From positions 1-7,563 of the forward strand of contig DASUBV010000369.1 of the NCBI GenBank assembly GCA_035763085.1: a stretch of 7,563 nucleotides of DNA. Reading direction: 5' to 3'. This DNA is from DASUBV01 sp035763085 (lineage in GTDB: Bacteria; Actinomycetota; Actinomycetes; Streptosporangiales; Streptosporangiaceae). The position numbers were made by a program, and so were the translations under genes. The notes below the pieces were generated by a model, which worked only from the letters and a program-made list of their open reading frames with translations, was not told the DNA's origin and made no database searches. This document shows positions 1-7,537 of this stretch, one piece after another; position 1 is the stretch's first letter; every line of letters starts with the position of its first letter.

Positions 1-1019
1 GCCGGCCGGGCCTGTCCCGCGGCCAGCGGGCGTTCCTGCAGCAGGACACCGACGGCCCGCCGGCCCGGCATGTCGTGATCGGCGCCGGCCCGGGCCGGTG
101 GGCGGACCCGGCGCGGACAGCGACGGATGTGGCGGCCGCCGTCCGGCTGCGCGGCACCCGGCCGTCGCGGGACGCGACCCTGGCCGCGGAACTGGCTCGC
201 GGCGACGCGGCAGACGGTGACGCCGGCGGCGGGACGGCCGGCGGCGCGAGCGCCAGCAGCCAGGGCGCCGGCGGCGAGCGGGCCGGCGGCACGGGGCGCC
301 GGGAGTCTGGCTGGCTGGCGTCCTGGCTGGCGGCCGGGGCAGCGGCCCGGCAGGCAGCAGACGCGGTACTGGACGAGGGCGGTGAGCTCAGCGAGCCGCG
401 GCTGGCCCGCGACCTGGCCGCGCTGCTGCCGGACGGCGCGCTGCTGTGGGTGGCCTCCAGCCTGCCGATCCGGGACCTGGACCGGCACATGGCGCCGCGG
501 CCGGGCGTCCGGGTGCTGGCCTGCCGGGGTGCCAGCGGCATCGACGGGCTGGTGTCCTCCGCGATCGGGGCGGCGCTGGCTCACCAGGCGGACGGCGGCG
601 GCCCGGCCGTGGCGCTGCTCGGTGACCTGGCGCTGCTGCATGACGCGGCCGGGCTGATGCTGGGCCCGGATGAGCCGCGTCCGGACCTGTGCCTGATCGT
701 GGTGAACAACGACGGCGGGGGCATCTTCTCGGGCCTGGAGCAGGCCGCGTTCCCGGCGTCGTTCGAGCGGGTCTTCGGTACCCCGCACGGGACCGACCTG
801 CGGCAGCTGGCCGGGGCGGCGAAGCTCCGTTACTCGCTCATATCCCGGGCCGCCGAGCTGCCCGCGGCCGTTGCGGGTGCCGGGTCCGGCGGCGGGTCAG
901 CGGGGCTGCGGCTGGTCGAGATCCGGACGGACCGGGACGCGGGCACGGCGCTGCGGGCCCGCGTCGGCCGGTCCTGCCGGGATCAGCTGATCCGGACCCG
1001 GGGGTCGAGCACCGCGTAG
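1..1019 (+). CDS. menD: MenD (SEPHCHC synthase), C-terminal part, 5' truncated by window edge
   Basis: MenD is a cytosolic thiamine-diphosphate enzyme. It joins the succinic semialdehyde unit of 2-oxoglutarate to isochorismate, the first committed step of classical menaquinone synthesis. The reading frame is open from base 3 and ends at TAG 1017-1019, giving 338 visible residues; roughly 230 N-terminal residues (PYR domain) are missing. Visible signatures are WVASSLPIRDLDRH (from about base 447), RGASGIDGLVSSAIG (from about 525), the ThDP/Mg motif GDLALLHD at about 621 followed by NNDGGGIF at about 705, the MenD-typical GPDEPRPDL between them, and FERVFGTPHGTDL at about 762. The catalytic domain looks intact. 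Oddities are a roughly 35-residue Gly/Ala/Ser-rich insert (about 198-308), a second short Gly/Ser linker near 870-905, and a 3' end overlapping the convergent permease gene by 37 bp. The identity is firm; the true start lies outside the window. Confidence 0.95.
   Translation, partial: RPGLSRGQRAFLQQDTDGPPARHVVIGAGPGRWADPARTATDVAAAVRLRGTRPSRDATLAAELARGDAADGDAGGGTAGGASASSQGAGGERAGGTGRRESGWLASWLAAGAAARQAADAVLDEGGELSEPRLARDLAALLPDGALLWVASSLPIRDLDRHMAPRPGVRVLACRGASGIDGLVSSAIGAALAHQADGGGPAVALLGDLALLHDAAGLMLGPDEPRPDLCLIVVNNDGGGIFSGLEQAAFPASFERVFGTPHGTDLRQLAGAAKLRYSLISRAAELPAAVAGAGSGGGSAGLRLVEIRTDRDAGTALRARVGRSCRDQLIRTRGSSTA
936..965 (-). terminator. possible GC hairpin terminator for the transporter operon
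   Basis: A perfect inverted repeat (arms 936-944 and 957-965, 9 bp, 12-nt loop) starts 18 nt past the stop of the last transporter gene in its direction of transcription. It lies inside the menD coding sequence and has no U-tract. GC-rich actinomycete terminators often lack one, but GC-rich coding DNA also makes such stems by chance, so the call is weak. Confidence 0.25.
980..993. repeat. 14-bp perfect palindrome at the convergent gene ends
   Basis: The 14 bases GGATCAGCTGATCC read the same on both strands and cover the permease stop codon (983-985), within the last codons of menD. With one bulged base at 979 the symmetry extends by two more pairs (977-978 with 994-995). It might contribute to bidirectional termination where the two transcripts meet, or be fortuitous. 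Confidence 0.4.
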
Positions 1020-1951
1020 AGCATGTCCACGATGATGTTGGCGACGACGACGAAGGTGGCGGCGAACAGCACGAACGCCAGGATGGTGGGCAGGTCGCCG
1101 TTGGCGATGGCGCTGACCGCGTCCTGGCCGAAGCCGCTCACGCCGAAGACCTGCTCGACCACGACCACGCCGCCCAGCAGGGTGCCGATGTCGATGCCGA
1201 GCTGGGATACCACCGGGGTCAGCGCGCCGCGCAGGGCGTGCCGGTAGACCACCCGCCGCTCGCTCAGGCCTTTCGCCCGGGCGGTCCGGATGTAGTCCTC
1301 GCCGAGGGTGTCCAGCAGCGAGCCGCGGGACAGCCGGGTGTACACGGCGGCCTGGACGGTGGCCAGGGTGACCCACGGCAGCAGCATCGCCCCGGCCCAG
1401 CCGCCGAATCCCTGGCTGAGCGGCACGTAACCGGTGTTCAGCCAGTGATAGCCGCTCTGGTTCAGCGGCAGGTAGATGACCAGCAGCAGGATCTCGCCGA
1501 GCACGAAGGTCGGCAGCGACAGGCCGACCAGCACGCCGACGGTCGACATCCGGTCGAAGATGCTGCGCGCCCTGGTGGCCGACAGGATGCCGACGGCCAG
1601 GCCGACGAGCAGCCACAGCACGACGCCGCCGGCCAGCACCGAGGCGGTGCGGGGCAGGTCACGGGCGACGATCGAGATGACCGGGGTACCGCCGCTGTAA
1701 TACGACTTGCCCAGGTTGCCGTGCAGCGTCCGGTAGATGAAGTGCCAGTACTGGACGAGGATGGGCTGGTTGAGGCCGAGGTTGCGGCTCACCTCGCCCA
1801 GCACCGCGGTGGTCGCGGCCCGGCCGGCCAGCTGACGGGCCACGAACTGCGTGTTGTGGGCGAAGAACAGGAAGAACGCCAGGCTGCTGACGACCCACAA
1901 GACGATGATGCCGGACAGGACCCGGCGGATCAGGAAGCGGGCGAGTGCCAT
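983..1951 (-). CDS. ABC peptide-type importer, DppB/OppB-like permease
   Basis: Inner-membrane permease subunit of a peptide/nickel-type ABC importer, 322 residues, a normal length for DppB. It begins with the family's hallmark basic stretch and first membrane helix (ARFLIRRVLSG, residues 4-14, helix to about 30). It then has the extracytoplasmic region with LGLNQPILVQY (58-68), further helices at about 105-123, 135-160, 188-205 and 252-270, and a last helix at about 288-312. The cytoplasmic EAA loop that contacts the ATPases is at about 218-248 (EDYIRTARAKGLSERRVVYRHAL). The C-terminus ends in the typical DPRVR. The ATG at 1951 is chosen because it gives the standard N-terminus and has a GAGGGAG ribosome binding site 9 nt upstream; the frame stays open further upstream, but that overlaps the preceding gene. 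It is the last gene of the operon, 14 nt after the DppC-type gene, and its end overlaps menD. Confidence 0.95.
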   Translation of the reverse strand: MALARFLIRRVLSGIIVLWVVSSLAFFLFFAHNTQFVARQLAGRAATTAVLGEVSRNLGLNQPILVQYWHFIYRTLHGNLGKSYYSGGTPVISIVARDLPRTASVLAGGVVLWLLVGLAVGILSATRARSIFDRMSTVGVLVGLSLPTFVLGEILLLVIYLPLNQSGYHWLNTGYVPLSQGFGGWAGAMLLPWVTLATVQAAVYTRLSRGSLLDTLGEDYIRTARAKGLSERRVVYRHALRGALTPVVSQLGIDIGTLLGGVVVVEQVFGVSGFGQDAVSAIANGDLPTILAFVLFAATFVVVANIIVDMLYAVLDPRVRIS

Positions 1952-1965
1952 CGTGATCTGCTCCC

Positions 1966-3005
1966 TCAGGCGGTCGGCGCGGACGGCGCGGCGGGGTCGG
2001 TGGTCGGGCCGCCGGAGCTGACCGCGGCGGCCTGCTTGCGGCGCTTGCGGGCCCGGCCCGCGGCGAAGATGCGCTCGGTGCGCGGGTCCATGGCGTCCCG
2101 GACGCCATCGCCCAGGAGGTTGAAGGCGATGGTCGTGATGACTAGCGCCAGCGCCGGGAAGACCAGGTACCACCAGGCCACGCTGTAGTAGGCCTGCGCC
2201 CCGGCCAGGATGTTGCCCCAGGTCGCGGTGGGCGGCTGGACTCCGAGGCCGAGGTAGTCCAGGGTCGCCTCGAAGGTGATGGCGGCCGGGATCGACAGCG
2301 TGGCCAGCACCAGCACCGGGGCGATGAGGTTCGGCAGCATGTCGATGAACATGATCCGCCACGGCCCGGCGCCCAGCGACCTGGCGGCCTCGATGTACTC
2401 CCGCTCCTTGATCGACAGGGCCTGGCCGCGGACGACCCGCGAGATGGCGGCCCAGGAGAAGAACGAGATCACCGCGATGACAACCGGCAGGCTCGGCCCG
2501 AGGACCACGGCCAGCGACAGGGCCAGCACCACGTAGGGGAAGGCCAGCACGGCGTCGATGATCCGGGCCAGCACGGCATCCACCCAGCCGCCGAGGTAGC
2601 CGGTGATCAGGCCCATGGAGACGCCGGCCGTCGTGCCGATCACGGTGGTGATGATGCCGACGAACAGCGACACCCGCGCGCCGTAGATGATGCGGACGAA
2701 GATGTCGCGGCCGAGCTCGTCGGTGCCCAGCAGGAAGCCGTGGGTGCCGGGCCCGACGGGACCGCCGCTCTGGGACAGGCCCTGGTTGGGATACACGGTG
2801 TTGGGCGCGTGCCCGGTCAGGCCGGCGAACGCCGGCGCGACGATGGCGATGACGGCCATCGCGATGATCACGGCCAGCGAGATCATCGCCATCTTGTCAT
2901 GCCGCAGCCGCCGCCAGGTCAGCCACCACTGGCTGCGGCCCTCGATGCCGGCGGCGGCGCCGGTCTCCTCGACCGTCTGGGCCTGGAACTGGATCTCGCT
3001 GATGC

Positions 3006-3009
<4 letters not shown>
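1966..3009 (-). CDS. ABC peptide-type importer, DppC/OppC-like permease
   Basis: Second membrane subunit of the importer, 347 residues, pairing with the DppB-like permease. After a cytoplasmic N-terminus (1-40, with the family's WRRLRHDK at 32-39) comes the first helix (about 42-64). The DppC signature GFLLGTDELGRDIFVRIIYG (91-110) follows, then helices at about 115-137, 155-186 and 226-246. The EAA loop is at about 202-228 (EREYIEAARSLGAGPWRIMF), and then LGLGVQPPTATWGNIL and LLGDGVRDAMDPR (299-310). The GTG at 3009 is preferred: it follows an AGGAGGG ribosome binding site by 8 nt and overlaps the upstream ATPase stop as GTGA, the arrangement expected for translational coupling. A longer open frame to 3138 is out-of-frame shadow of the ATPase gene. 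The basic and Ala/Pro/Ser-rich tail after residue 320 (RKRRK at 321-325) is an unusual cytoplasmic extension. Confidence 0.95.
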
Positions 3010-4087
<1,078 letters not shown>

Positions 4088-4091
<4 letters not shown>

Positions 4092-5182
4092 GCGATTGCG
4101 CTTCCTTCAGACTCGGGGGCGGCCGCGATCGCCGCAGCGATCCTGGCGGCGGCCTCGTGGCGGTTCTGCTCCACCGCGCGCCGCCGGATCGCCTCGGCGT
4201 CGCCGGCGGTGCCGGCCGCCGCGACCGGCAGCCAGCAGGCGGACCGGTGCTCGCCGTCCGCCCCGACGGCGGCCAGCGCGGGCTCCTCGGTCAGGCAGCG
4301 GTCCATCACGTAGGCGCACCGGGGGTGGAAGGCGCAGCCCGGCGGCAGGTTGATCAGGCTCGGCGGCTGGCCGGTAATGGGCCTGAGCCGGTCGCCGGCC
4401 GCGGAGCTGTTGGGGATCGACTCCAGCAGGCCCTTGGTGTAGGGGTGGTGCGGGGCGTAGAAGATGTCGTGCTTGCCCGCCTTCTCGGCGGCCCGGCCGG
4501 CGTACATGACCAGCACCTCGTCGGCGATGTCGGCGACCACGCCCAGGTCATGGGTGATCATGATCAGCGCCGTGCGGGACTCCTGCTGCAGGTCCATCAG
4601 CAGCTCGAGGATCTGGGCCTGGACGGTGGCGTCCAGGGCGGTGGTGGGCTCGTCGGCGATGATCAGCCTGGGCGTCAGCGCCAGGGCCATCGCGATCATG
4701 GCGCGCTGCCGCATGCCGCCGGAGAACTGGTGCGGGTAGTCGCTGACCCGCTGCCGGGGCTGCGGGATGCCGACCCGGGCGAGCAGCTCGACGGCCCGCT
4801 CGGCGGCCTGCTTCCTGCTCACCGACTTGTCGTGGGAGCGGATCATCTCCACGATCTGCCAGCCGACCTTGTACAGCGGGTGCAGGCTGGTCAGCGGGTC
4901 CTGGAAAATCACGGCGATCTCGGCGCCCCGGACCTTGCGCAGCTGATCGGGGCGCAGGGCCAGCAGGTCCGTGCCGTCAAACATGGCCCGGCCCGACACC
5001 TGTCCGCCGGGCGCCAGCCCCAGCAGGGTCTGGGTCAGCACGGTCTTGCCGCTGCCGGACTCGCCGACGATGCCGAGGGTCCGGCCCGTGTCGACGTTGA
5101 ACGAGACACCGCGGACGGCCCGGACGACGCCGTCGGCGGTCGGGAAGCTCACCCGCAGGTCAGACACCTCAAGCAGGCTCAA
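4088..5182 (-). CDS. ABC peptide-type importer, DppD/OppD-like ATPase
   Basis: First ATPase of the importer, partner of the F-type subunit. In the 384-residue frame from ATG 5242 the motifs are Walker A GESGSGKT (60-67), Q-loop IFQDPLTSLHP (Q114), signature FSGGMRQR (173-180), Walker B LIIADEP with Glu198, and switch His231. The C-terminal peptide-transporter domain carries C303, C309, C316 and C336, spaced almost as in the F-type partner. I prefer the TTG at 5182 (364 residues): it begins LSLLEVSDLRVSF, the usual start of this family, and has GGAGG 5 nt upstream. The ATG at 5242 lacks a ribosome binding site, and the 20 extra codons have lower third-position GC than the gene. The GTG at 5212 is a weaker option. 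An Ala-rich, probably helical tail of about 45 residues follows the last cysteine. The stop overlaps the next ATG. Confidence 0.93.
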
Positions 5183-5187
5183 TTCAT

Positions 5188-5192
5188 CCTCC
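5188..5192 (-). promoter_or_regulatory. ribosome binding site supporting the TTG start of the DppD-like gene
   Basis: On the minus strand GGAGG at 5192-5188 lies 5 nt before TTG 5182-5180. An ATG inside the spacer is out of frame. No comparable purine-rich site precedes the in-frame ATG at 5242 or GTG at 5212, so this element decides the start call. Confidence 0.55.
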
Positions 5193-5246
5193 GATTGGGC
5201 CTCTGCGAGCACGGGGAAAGGCGGGCCTGCGCCCGGCCGCATAACG

Positions 5247-5302
5247 GCCGGGCACCAGTGCCCCGGCGTGCGCAGACATTACCTCTTACGGCCTATATGG
5301 CC
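5247..5302 (-). other. minor inverted repeats between lipoprotein and ATPase genes
   Basis: Two small dyads lie between the main hairpin and the ATPase start. GGCC-N5-GGCC is at 5290-5302, and an imperfect GC-rich stem with one bulge is at 5247-5267 (arms GCCGGGCA and TGCCCCGGC). They may be extra mRNA structure in the intercistronic leader; chance in GC-rich DNA is a fair alternative. Confidence 0.25.
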
Positions 5303-5316
5303 TTCCGGGCCCGCGC

Positions 5317-5365
5317 GCAAGGGCCCGGCCGGATATGCCAGCGGCGGATCCGGCCGGGCCCTTGC
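5317..5365 (-). terminator. 18-bp perfect hairpin: partial terminator/attenuator or mRNA 3'-end stabiliser
   Basis: Arms 5317-5334 and 5348-5365 are exact reverse complements (18 bp, mostly G-C) around a 13-nt loop. The stem begins 10 nt after the stop codon of the binding-protein gene, exactly where a terminator or 3' stabilising structure would sit. There is no U-tract, and the downstream genes have no strong promoter in between. The best reading is partial termination or protection of the upstream mRNA, giving more binding protein than membrane complex, a known arrangement in ABC importer operons. Confidence 0.8.
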
Positions 5366-5375
5366 TAGGCGGTCC

Positions 5376-7223
5376 TTACTGGTCCGCCTTCTTGATGAAG
5401 ATGTTGGTGATGTCCGGGTCACCGATGTTCGCGGTGAACAGGACGGTCGGCGAGCCGGGGCTCGCGACGCGGTCGCTGCTGAAGACCGGGTTGTACTGGT
5501 CAATCAGCGGCACCATCACCGCTTGCTGCTGGGCGATGAGGTCCACCTGGTGCCACAGCGGGGCTGCCGCGGACTCAGACGGGGCCTTCAGCGCCCTGGT
5601 GATGTCGGCATCAACGGTCTTGTTGCTGAAGCACCCGTAGTTGATGGTGTTCAGCGCGCAGTCGGTCTGGAAGAACGGCTGCACGGTCGTCCGGCCGTTG
5701 TCGCCGAACCAGTCCGGGATCCAGGCCGGCTGGGCCACGTCCCACGCGTTGGGCTTGTTGTTCTGCGGGGCGTTGCCGAGGTCGACGAAGTAGCTCGAGA
5801 TCGGCTCCGGCTTGCCCTTCAGCTTGATGCCGCAGTTGGCGAAGCTGGCCTGCACCGACTGGAACAGCGCGGTGTTCACGCTGTCATTGAGGTACAGGTC
5901 GGTCAGGGTCAGGCCGCCCTTGAAGCCCGCGGCGGCGAGCATGCTCTTGCACTTGGCCGGGTCACCCTGGTTGTTGGGCGTGTTGTACAGGCTGATCGGC
6001 TGGTAGCCGGCGTTGCCCGGCGGGATGGCCGTGTTGATCACCTTGGCGACCGCCGGCCCGCCGAACAGCTTCTGGATGGCCGCCTTGTTCACCGTGAACT
6101 CCATGGCCTGGCGGACCTTGACGTTCTTCATGGCGCCGCCTGCGTCCGGGCTCTGCAGGTTGAACACGATGTAGGGGTTGGTGTTCGACCACGGCCACAG
6201 CTTGAAGTCCGGGTTGTGCGTGGCCTGCATCTGCTGGATGAGCTGGGGCGGGAACGGGGTGTCCATCATCAGGTCAGACGTGCCGGCCTTCAGCTCGTCC
6301 ACCTGGGTGGTGGCGTTGGACTGGCCCATCGTGACGACAACCTTGTTCACGTACTGGTGCCGCAGCGGGTCGGTGGACTGCTTCCACGCCGTGTTCCTGG
6401 TCAGCACCTCCTGCTTGCCCGGGGTGTAGGAGGTGATGTTGTAGGGCCCGTCCGACATGATGTGCGCGCGCATCTGGGCGCTGTCGGGCACGTACTTGTC
6501 GTACTCCGCCGGGCGGGCGGAGTTGAACGGCATCGCCAGGATGAACAGGAAGTCACCCGCGGGCTCGGTCAGGTGGAACTGGATCGTCGACGAGTTCGGC
6601 GTCGTGATGCCCGAGATGCTGTGGCTGTTCTGGTAGCTGGCGATGTTCGCCGCGGTGGGCTTGTGCGACTTCTTGGCGAAGTACGCGGTCTCCGCGTCGA
6701 AGTACTGCTTGAACCCGGCGATGGTTGACAGGAAGTAGCCCGAGTTGCCGACCGGCGAGACGGGGTTGCCGAACGCCTTGTACTGGCGCAGGAAGTCCTG
6801 CGAGGTGACCTGGCGGCCGTTGTTCCAGTCCACGCCTGGCTTGATGTGGAAGGTGTAGGTCTTGCCGCCGTCGGTGATGCCGCCGTTGGCCTGCGTCGGG
6901 ACGGAGGTGGCCACGTCGGCGACCGGGGTGACGTCCTTCTTCCAGCCGGCGTCGCCCAGGGCGCTGTAGTTCGCGGCCGGGTAGTTGACGAGCTGGCGGG
7001 TGTACGCCCGCTCCATCATGTAGTCCCACGTGCCGTAGGCGGACACGGGGTCGATGTGATCCTGCCCGCTCGCGGCGACGACGTTGAGCGTTCCGCCGTA
7101 GGCCGGCTTGTTCGTGCTCGACGACCCTGTCGAGCCACCGGACGACTTTCCGCAGGCTGCAAGACCAGTGGCGGCCACGGCCACCACTGCCAGCGCGGCA
7201 AGCCGCTTCGGTACAGGTTTCAT
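5376..7223 (-). CDS. family-5 ABC substrate-binding lipoprotein (peptide/nickel/heme type)
   Basis: Surface receptor of the importer, 615 residues, slightly long for SBP_bac_5. It starts with a lipoprotein signal: basic MKPVPKR, a hydrophobic stretch (8-20) and lipobox LAAC with lipidated Cys24, followed by a Gly/Ser linker (25-38). The mature domain begins YGGTLNVV. Family-5 landmarks follow: KTYTFHIKPGVDWNNG (121-136), SDGPYNITSYTPG (257-269), KVRQAMEFTVNKAAI (369-383), WIPDWFGDNG (501-510) and PLIDQYNPV (572-580). Four further cysteines (425, 464, 522, 531) could form disulfides, most plausibly C522-C531. ATG 7223 has AAGGAG 7 nt upstream (7236-7231), and the stop is TAA at 5378-5376. It is the first gene of the operon, separated from the ATPases by a strong hairpin. 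The substrate cannot be read from the sequence: peptides are the default, with heme, nickel or oligosaccharide possible. Confidence 0.95.
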   Translation of the reverse strand: MKPVPKRLAALAVVAVAATGLAACGKSSGGSTGSSSTNKPAYGGTLNVVAASGQDHIDPVSAYGTWDYMMERAYTRQLVNYPAANYSALGDAGWKKDVTPVADVATSVPTQANGGITDGGKTYTFHIKPGVDWNNGRQVTSQDFLRQYKAFGNPVSPVGNSGYFLSTIAGFKQYFDAETAYFAKKSHKPTAANIASYQNSHSISGITTPNSSTIQFHLTEPAGDFLFILAMPFNSARPAEYDKYVPDSAQMRAHIMSDGPYNITSYTPGKQEVLTRNTAWKQSTDPLRHQYVNKVVVTMGQSNATTQVDELKAGTSDLMMDTPFPPQLIQQMQATHNPDFKLWPWSNTNPYIVFNLQSPDAGGAMKNVKVRQAMEFTVNKAAIQKLFGGPAVAKVINTAIPPGNAGYQPISLYNTPNNQGDPAKCKSMLAAAGFKGGLTLTDLYLNDSVNTALFQSVQASFANCGIKLKGKPEPISSYFVDLGNAPQNNKPNAWDVAQPAWIPDWFGDNGRTTVQPFFQTDCALNTINYGCFSNKTVDADITRALKAPSESAAAPLWHQVDLIAQQQAVMVPLIDQYNPVFSSDRVASPGSPTVLFTANIGDPDITNIFIKKADQ

Positions 7224-7239
7224 GGGGGAGCTCCTTCGG

Positions 7240-7259
7240 GCCTGAGACGCGGCTCAGGC
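7240..7259 (-). promoter_or_regulatory. 5'-UTR stem-loop just upstream of the lipoprotein ribosome binding site
   Basis: Arms GCCTGAG/CTCAGGC (7240-7246 and 7253-7259) form a perfect 7-bp stem with a 6-nt loop. It ends 3 nt before the AAGGAG ribosome binding site in the minus-strand message. It could stabilise the 5' end or tune ribosome access; it could equally be a DNA operator. Confidence 0.45.
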
Positions 7260-7262
7260 AGG

Positions 7263-7274
7263 GTTACCGGTAAC
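7263..7274. promoter_or_regulatory. 12-bp perfect palindrome GTTACCGGTAAC, candidate operator
   Basis: This exact palindrome lies about 40-50 bases before the lipoprotein start, just downstream of the proximal -10 candidate (7283-7288), so it would cover the first transcribed bases. That is a classic repressor position. Half-sites recur upstream as GTTACC (7392-7397) and GGTAGC (7411-7416). The cognate regulator is not in the window. Confidence 0.5.
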
Positions 7275-7282
7275 TCTTAGTG

Positions 7283-7310
7283 ATTACATCCGCAAAGCAA
7301 AGTGTGTCCA
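7283..7310 (-). promoter_or_regulatory. candidate proximal sigma-70-type promoter of the transporter operon
   Basis: On the minus strand TGGACA (7310-7305) and TGTAAT (7288-7283) are separated by 16 nt. Each matches five of six bases of the TTGACA/TATAAT consensus. Transcription would begin near 7276 and give a leader of about 50 nt that includes the stem-loop. This is motif matching only. Confidence 0.45.
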
Positions 7311-7338
7311 GCGAGACTGGACGAACGCGTCGAAAGGG

Positions 7339-7367
7339 GTTATCGAAACGCAACCCTGCTGTGACAA
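7339..7367 (-). promoter_or_regulatory. candidate distal promoter of the transporter operon
   Basis: On the minus strand TTGTCA (7367-7362) and GATAAC (7344-7339) have the ideal 17-nt spacing, with five of six and four of six consensus matches. It would give a leader of about 110 nt. It is an alternative to, or works with, the proximal candidate. Confidence 0.3.
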
Positions 7368-7419
7368 TGTCCTCAACGCGCGGAAAGTGTAGTTACCAGA
7401 GTGGCTGACAGGTAGCCAA

Positions 7420-7450
7420 TTGACGGAAAGTTGGCAAATGGTTTTATGAT
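7420..7450 (+). promoter_or_regulatory. candidate divergent promoter on the plus strand
   Basis: TTGACG (7420-7425) and TATGAT (7445-7450) each match five of six consensus bases, but the 19-nt spacer is long. A dyad (7447-7465) overlaps its -10 box. It would drive transcription rightward, out of the window, starting near the short ORF at 7484. Confidence 0.25.
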
Positions 7451-7465
7451 TACTCTCCGTAATCA
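7447..7465. promoter_or_regulatory. TGATTAC-N5-GTAATCA dyad, candidate operator
   Basis: Perfect 7-bp inverted repeats flank a 5-base centre, a size and symmetry typical of a dimeric helix-turn-helix repressor site. The same half-site TGATTAC occurs at 7281-7287, overlapping the -10 candidate of the transporter promoter. This dyad itself overlaps the -10 candidate of the opposite-strand promoter. Confidence 0.5.
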
Positions 7466-7483
7466 CCGCTGGGAGGATTCCGG

Positions 7484-7537
7484 GTGGCCGGGAGGGCGTT
7501 CTCAGAGCCTGTTCTAGGCGTGCTCCGGGCCCGCTGA
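7484..7537 (+). CDS. possible 17-codon leader-type ORF at the right edge
   Basis: GTG 7484 follows a good ribosome binding site (GGGAGGA, 7471-7477) by 6 nt and opens a 17-residue frame (GTG start read as Met, then AGRAFSEPVLGVLRAR) ending at TGA 7535. It lies just past the candidate plus-strand promoter and dyad. No family is recognisable. It might be a leader peptide for a gene beyond the window, or chance: the start and ribosome binding site are the only support. Confidence 0.2.
   Translation: MAGRAFSEPVLGVLRAR

Noticed and set aside
1951..2362. Upstream extension of the DppB-like gene to 2362
   Set aside because: The extra 137 residues are His/Arg/Pro-rich out-of-frame shadow of the DppC gene. 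The real N-terminus MALARFLIRR has its own ribosome binding site.
5290..5302. GGCC-N5-GGCC as a restriction or methylation feature
   Set aside because: It matches an SfiI recognition pattern, but such sites occur by chance in DNA this GC-rich and there is no restriction gene nearby.
7284..7466. 60-codon minus-strand ORF in the regulatory region
   Set aside because: It lacks the third-position GC bias of the real genes, resembles no family I know, has no clear ribosome binding site, and spans the promoter and operator motifs.
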